Assembly: GCF_007096635.1 (NCBI RefSeq)
Contig: NZ_VKAA01000003.1
Coordinates: 186,001-250,000 of the forward strand
Direction of reading: 5' to 3'
DNA length: 64,000 nucleotides
DNA from: Mycolicibacterium sp. 018/SC-01/001
Lineage (GTDB): Bacteria; Actinomycetota; Actinomycetes; Mycobacteriales; Mycobacteriaceae
Program-made: the position numbers and the translations under genes
In this document: piece after piece, positions 60,614 to 64,000 of the stretch
Numbering within the stretch: the stretch's first letter is position 1
Layout: each line of letters starts with the position of its first letter
The notes under the pieces: model-generated
The model's database searches: none
Told to the model about the DNA's origin: nothing
What the model saw: the letters and a program-made list of their open reading frames with translations, nothing else

Positions 60614-60641
60614 GTCCCCGCGCCGGCGGGGTCGGTAAACC
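60614..60641 (-). promoter_or_regulatory. SigF-like promoter for the small membrane protein
   Basis: GGTTT (60641-60637) and GGGGAC (60619-60614) with a 17-base spacer resemble the mycobacterial SigF consensus GGWWT-N16/17-GGGTAY at all but one -10 position. Start of transcription would be within a few bases of GTG 60604, a nearly leaderless mRNA. Confidence 0.35.
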
Positions 60642-60754
60642 TGTAGCGCCGCGACGCGGGGCGGTCGTCAGAGTTTGGTCAGTCCTCGGGACCACCGGGC
60701 CTGCGGCCGATAAATCATTTCCACTGGACCTTTTCGGCGTCCTACCGTGAAGCG

Positions 60755-61600
60755 ATGCACTGTCGCGCCCATGACGTCGAGAGTTTCGTCGCGCTCGCGG
60801 TCCCGCTGTACGAGCGGGACCCGGTCGCGCACACCGTCGAGCTCACCGCGCTGTCGGCCGGGGTCGCGCCCGAGGCGTTGCTGCTGGCCGTGCATGACGG
60901 CCCGGCGGTGGTCGCCGCGGCGATGCAGACGCCGCCCTACCCGTTGCTGGTCAACGGGCTGTCGGACGAAACCATCGATCCGGCCGTGGAATTCGTCGCA
61001 GCGACGCGTCCCGGACTGTCCGGTGTTCGGGGCAGGCCCGATCTTGCGCAACGGTTCGCCGCCGGATGGCAATCCAGGCACGGAGGTGACCAGCGCGTCA
61101 CCGTCGAGGAGTTGCTGTATCGGCTGGGCACTCTGACGCATCCGGTCGGCGTGCCCGGAACGTCGCGGCTGGCCACCGAGGCCGACCGTGGGGTGCTCGC
61201 CAAACGCGTGGAGGACTTCTTCGTCGAGGCGTTCCGGGAAACCCGGGACGAGGAGGCGGGACTGCGGTTCGTGGCCGACTCGCTCGCCGTGGGGAACCGG
61301 TTCGTCCTGTGGACCCTGGACGATGATCCGGTCAGCATGGCCATGCTGCGCGCCCCGGCATCGGGTGTCTCGCGCATCGGACCTGTCCACACGCCGCCGG
61401 TCTCCCGCGGTCGCGGCTTCGGATCGGCGGTGACGGCCGCGGCGGCGCAGTTGGCCCGTGACGAAGGGGTGCCGGAGGTGGTGCTGTTCGCCGACCTGGC
61501 GAACCCGGTGTCGAATGCGATCTACCGGCGGATCGGTTTCGAACCGGTACGCGAAAACGTCCGGATCGACTTCGTCACGGCCGGCGTCGGCGCGGTCTGA
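60755..61600 (+). CDS. GNAT-family N-acetyltransferase
   Basis: A 281-aa protein with a poorly conserved N-terminal half and a C-terminal GNAT domain. The acetyl-CoA site is VHTPPVSRGRGFGSAVTAAAAQLA near residue 210-233 (split), followed by LFADLANPVSNAIYRRIGFEPV. Substrate unknown. The start ATG 60755 is without a clear Shine-Dalgarno. Convergent with the DeoR gene, 6 bases apart. Confidence 0.88.
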   Translation: MHCRAHDVESFVALAVPLYERDPVAHTVELTALSAGVAPEALLLAVHDGPAVVAAAMQTPPYPLLVNGLSDETIDPAVEFVAATRPGLSGVRGRPDLAQRFAAGWQSRHGGDQRVTVEELLYRLGTLTHPVGVPGTSRLATEADRGVLAKRVEDFFVEAFRETRDEEAGLRFVADSLAVGNRFVLWTLDDDPVSMAMLRAPASGVSRIGPVHTPPVSRGRGFGSAVTAAAAQLARDEGVPEVVLFADLANPVSNAIYRRIGFEPVRENVRIDFVTAGVGAV

Positions 61601-61606
61601 TTCCGG

Positions 61607-62407
61607 TCAGGCCGTGCCGACGGCGTCCGCGGTGCGGTCGAGCGCTCTGACCACCTGAACGGAGATAGCCGCGAAGGACGCCACCTGTTCGTCGGTCGCT
61701 GCGACGTCGGTGACCAGTGTCGCACCGGGTGGGATCGGCGCCCATGCGTGGAACGGCTTGCGGCCCAGCTTCTCTGCGTGCGCCAGCACGTAGACGTGCT
61801 CGGCGCGCGCCATCATCAGTTCCTTGAGCCGGGTCTGCTCGATCGCAGCCTCGCAGATACCGAACTCGGCGCTGACCGCGTCGGCGCCGAGAAAGGCCCG
61901 GTCGAAGGTGAGCCGTTCGATGGTGGCCTCGGCCAGCGGTCCGACGAACCCCTGGCTCAGATGACGCAGCGTGCCGCCGATGCACTCGACCCGCACGTCG
62001 TCGGCGTCGGCGAGCGCTTCGAGTGCGGTCAGGCCGGCGACCACCACGGTCAGCCCGGGTAGGTGACCGAGGTAGCCGCCCATCGCACCGACCGTGGTGC
62101 CCGCGTCCAACAGGATCGTCTCCCCGGGTTGCACCTGGCGTGCCGCCCACCGCGCGATCGCGTGCTTGGCCTCGTAACCCTGTTGCGCCCGCTGCCGCAG
62201 CGATGATTCGGACTGCTGGCTCAGGGCCATCGCACCACCGTACGTGCGGGCGATCAGCCCCTGGTCGGTGAGCAGGCTGAGGTCGCGTCGGATCGTCGAG
62301 GCGGTGACACCGAACTGGCTCGACAGCTCCTCGACACTGGCCAGCCCGGTCGACCGGGCCAGCCGGACGATCTCGTCCCGTCGTGCCTTCGAGCCACGTG
62401 GCGGCAT
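61607..62407 (-). CDS. DeoR/GlpR-family transcriptional regulator
   Basis: A 266-aa regulator. N-terminal HTH: RRDEIVRLARSTGLASVEEL, FGVTASTIRRDLSLL (residues 9-45). The sugar-phosphate-binding DeoR C domain shows ETILLDAGTTVGAMGGYL and LGADAVSAEFGICEA. It lies 9 bases downstream of pdxA2 on the same strand and probably controls the four-carbon-acid operon through a phosphorylated intermediate. Confidence 0.92.
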   Translation of the reverse strand: MPPRGSKARRDEIVRLARSTGLASVEELSSQFGVTASTIRRDLSLLTDQGLIARTYGGAMALSQQSESSLRQRAQQGYEAKHAIARWAARQVQPGETILLDAGTTVGAMGGYLGHLPGLTVVVAGLTALEALADADDVRVECIGGTLRHLSQGFVGPLAEATIERLTFDRAFLGADAVSAEFGICEAAIEQTRLKELMMARAEHVYVLAHAEKLGRKPFHAWAPIPPGATLVTDVAATDEQVASFAAISVQVVRALDRTADAVGTA

Positions 62408-62416
62408 GACCTACTC

Positions 62417-63436
62417 CTACCTGAGAACTGCTGTGCTGGTGGCGAGTTCGGCTGCCTGACGAAGAGCCTCGACCATGCTCCCCGCTTCGGCGATCCCCTT
62501 GCCGGCGATGTCGAACGCGGTTCCGTGGTCGACCGAGGTGCGGATCACCGGCAGCCCGACGGTGATGTTCACGCCCGCCTCGATGCCCAGGACCTTCACC
62601 GGGCCGTGGCCCTGATCGTGGTACATCGCGACGATGAGATCGTAGTCTCCGCGGCCGGCGAGGAAGAACGCGGTGTCGGCGGGCAGCGGGCCGTGTGCGT
62701 CGATCCCGTCGGCGACGAGTGCAGCCACCGCCGGCACGATCTTCGCGTCCTCCTCGCCGTATCCGAACAGGCCGTTCTCGCCCGCGTGCGGGTTGATGCC
62801 GCACAGGCCGATCTTGGGCGCCGGGTTGCCGGAGCGGACCAGCGCCTCGTGTCCCCGCCGGACCGTCCGCTCCACCAGACCGGGCTCGATCTTGGCGACG
62901 GCATCGAGCAGGCCGATGTGCGTGGTGACGTGGATGACCTTGAGCTTGGGCGTCGAGAGCATCATCGACACCTCTTCGGTCCCGGTGAGGTCGGCGAGCA
63001 GTTCGGTGTGCCCGGGGTAGATGTGGCCGGCGGCGTGCAGAGCCTCCTTGTTCAGTGGAGCCGTGCAGATGGCCTGGACCTCGCCGCGGACTGCGAGTTC
63101 GGCTGCGACCCTGATGTATTCGTAGGCCGCGTGGCCGGCGACAGCTGACAGTTCTCCCCAGGGCAGGTCTTCCGGCAGCAACTTCAGGTCGATCACGTCG
63201 ATGCGACCCGCAGCGGGGCGCGCATCAGCGACGGAGTCGACGGCCACGATGTCGCAGTCGATTCCGAGGAGGTCGGCGGCCTGCCGCAGGCGCGTGGCAT
63301 CACCGATCACCACGGGGACGCAGCGGTTCAGCGTGTCGGGATGCAGAAGCGCGGGCACGATCACCTCGGGCCCGATACCGGCGCCGTCACCCATGGTGAC
63401 GGCGACGACGGGCAGGGTGGTGGAGGATGAAGTCAT
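62417..63436 (-). CDS. pdxA2: PdxA2-type 4-phospho-D-threonate/erythronate dehydrogenase
   Basis: A 339-aa PdxA-family oxidative decarboxylase. Marks: VVAVTMGDGAGIGPEVIVPAL at the start, CTAPLNKEALHAAGHIYPGHTE near 125 (split), metal His in THIGLLDAV and AMYHDQGHGPVK near 268. Next to a DtnK-type kinase gene this version acts on phosphorylated four-carbon acids rather than in vitamin B6 synthesis (family knowledge). ATG 63436 overlaps the kinase stop by ATGA. Confidence 0.9.
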   Translation of the reverse strand: MTSSSTTLPVVAVTMGDGAGIGPEVIVPALLHPDTLNRCVPVVIGDATRLRQAADLLGIDCDIVAVDSVADARPAAGRIDVIDLKLLPEDLPWGELSAVAGHAAYEYIRVAAELAVRGEVQAICTAPLNKEALHAAGHIYPGHTELLADLTGTEEVSMMLSTPKLKVIHVTTHIGLLDAVAKIEPGLVERTVRRGHEALVRSGNPAPKIGLCGINPHAGENGLFGYGEEDAKIVPAVAALVADGIDAHGPLPADTAFFLAGRGDYDLIVAMYHDQGHGPVKVLGIEAGVNITVGLPVIRTSVDHGTAFDIAGKGIAEAGSMVEALRQAAELATSTAVLR

Positions 63437-64000
63437 GACTGATTCCTCAATGTGGTTGCGGTGAAATGGGTTTGCCTCTGCGCTGAAGCGAGGTGGGTGA
63501 CGGCGTCGACGAGGCTGTTACGCTCGCCGAAACTTCCGGGTCGGGTGACGATGCGGCGCCCGTCGGGTGTCTCACTGACCACCGCGCCGTGGTGCACCAC
63601 GTCGACGGGAAGCAGTGACCGGACACCGAGCGCGTCGATCACGGCGCGGGCGGTCTCACCGCCGGTGAGGACGAGATCCGATCCGTGATCTGCTGCGGCG
63701 ACCAGCCGTCCGAGCGCTCCGGCCAGTGCCCGGCGGTGTTCGGGGTGCGAGGAGCCTCGCAGCGTGACCACGACGACGGGGCGGTCGGTGAGCAGCGCGG
63801 CGAGGTCGCCGGGGTCGGTGTGTCCGGCGAGAAGGTCGCTGGTGTCGAGGACATGCTGTACCGCGCCCTGCTCGCGGAGTGCGCCTACCTGCTCGGCGGC
63901 GCTGCCGGCGGCGGTGCCCACGACGACGAGAGCACCGCGGTTGCGTCCGTCGCCGGCCCGCGCCGGGTCTGCGACAGACGCCGCGGGCAGGGTGCGGGCG
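63433..64000 (-). CDS. Four-carbon acid sugar kinase (DtnK/OtnK type), C-terminal part; cut by right edge
   Basis: The C-terminal nucleotide-binding domain of a DUF1537-type kinase: ALVVVGTAAGSAAEQVGAL near the edge, then DLVLTGGETARAVIDALG and RPGSFGERNSLVDAVTHL. It phosphorylates D-threonate or D-erythronate to feed PdxA2. The start lies outside the window. Overlaps pdxA2 by ATGA. The Gly-Gly-Glu-Thr segment and the PGSFG motif are typical. Confidence 0.9.
   Translation of the reverse strand, partial: ARTLPAASVADPARAGDGRNRGALVVVGTAAGSAAEQVGALREQGAVQHVLDTSDLLAGHTDPGDLAALLTDRPVVVVTLRGSSHPEHRRALAGALGRLVAAADHGSDLVLTGGETARAVIDALGVRSLLPVDVVHHGAVVSETPDGRRIVTRPGSFGERNSLVDAVTHLASAQRQTHFTATTLRNQS

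Overview
The window is high-GC actinobacterial DNA, and the gene content is specifically mycobacterial: PapA-type acyltransferase, MmpL transporter, fatty acyl-AMP ligase, secreted PE-PPE-domain protein, AAC(2')-I acetyltransferase and a mycothiol-linked protein family. From memory, the order of the first half matches the trehalose polyphleate (TPP) - sdh1 - nirBD - pxpBC stretch of Mycolicibacterium smegmatis and relatives, so a rapidly growing environmental Mycolicibacterium is the best guess. No search was run; all names rest on reading motifs and order.

Layout. (1) 1-14.0 kb: TPP glycolipid locus, with a PKS (minus strand, cut by the left edge) divergent from papA3, mmpL10, fadD23 and a PE-PPE-domain gene, closed by a convergent GAP-like membrane protein. 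(2) 14.1-16.6 kb: flavin reductase, a 53-aa protein and an acyl-CoA dehydrogenase. (3) 16.6-21.0 kb: a succinate dehydrogenase 1 operon (small protein - sdhC - sdhA - sdhB) that ends in a translationally coupled gene for a protein with six 12-residue repeats and a run of 14 cysteines spaced exactly every third residue. (4) 21.1-24.2 kb: PEP mutase-like enzyme, universal stress protein, and an ECF sigma factor with three Asp23-like proteins. (5) 24.3-29.5 kb: nirB, nirD, a 7Fe ferredoxin, a CbiX-type chelatase and a HEM4 protein with a winged helix, linking nitrite reduction to siroheme supply. (6) 29.6-35.6 kb: aac(2')-I, pxpC, pxpB, an EamA exporter, a YhhQ transporter, an iron-siderophore-type binding lipoprotein, TetR and LysE.

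(7) 35.6-42.8 kb looks like inserted or exchanged DNA of visibly lower GC in part. It holds a LysR regulator with a decayed second HTH fragment upstream, an SDR, a frameshifted mycothiol-dependent maleylpyruvate isomerase-family gene, a malolactic-type malic enzyme and a class II fumarase in a tight + strand run. (8) 42.8-46.3 kb: a TPP-riboswitch-controlled CytX-like transporter, a P-loop kinase-like protein, an alpha/beta hydrolase with an aspartate nucleophile and an amidase remnant. (9) 46.3-57.6 kb: catabolic modules with their own regulators: TetR/APC permease/amidohydrolase; TetR/zinc alcohol dehydrogenase with a near-perfect palindromic operator; two FAD monooxygenases with a class V aminotransferase and a hydrolase, beside a LysR gene. 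(10) 57.6-64.0 kb: a LacI-controlled sugar-type binding protein and MocA oxidoreductase that are both broken, then a DUF6480-like membrane protein, a GNAT protein, and a DeoR - pdxA2 - dtnK-type set for four-carbon sugar acids cut by the right edge.

The strongest candidate for something undescribed is the cysteine-array protein fused by a TAATG overlap to the end of the sdh1 operon. The second half shows repeated gene decay (two clear frameshifts, one gene truncation, two remnants) and several readable operators. No tRNA, rRNA, CRISPR array or intact insertion sequence was recognised.
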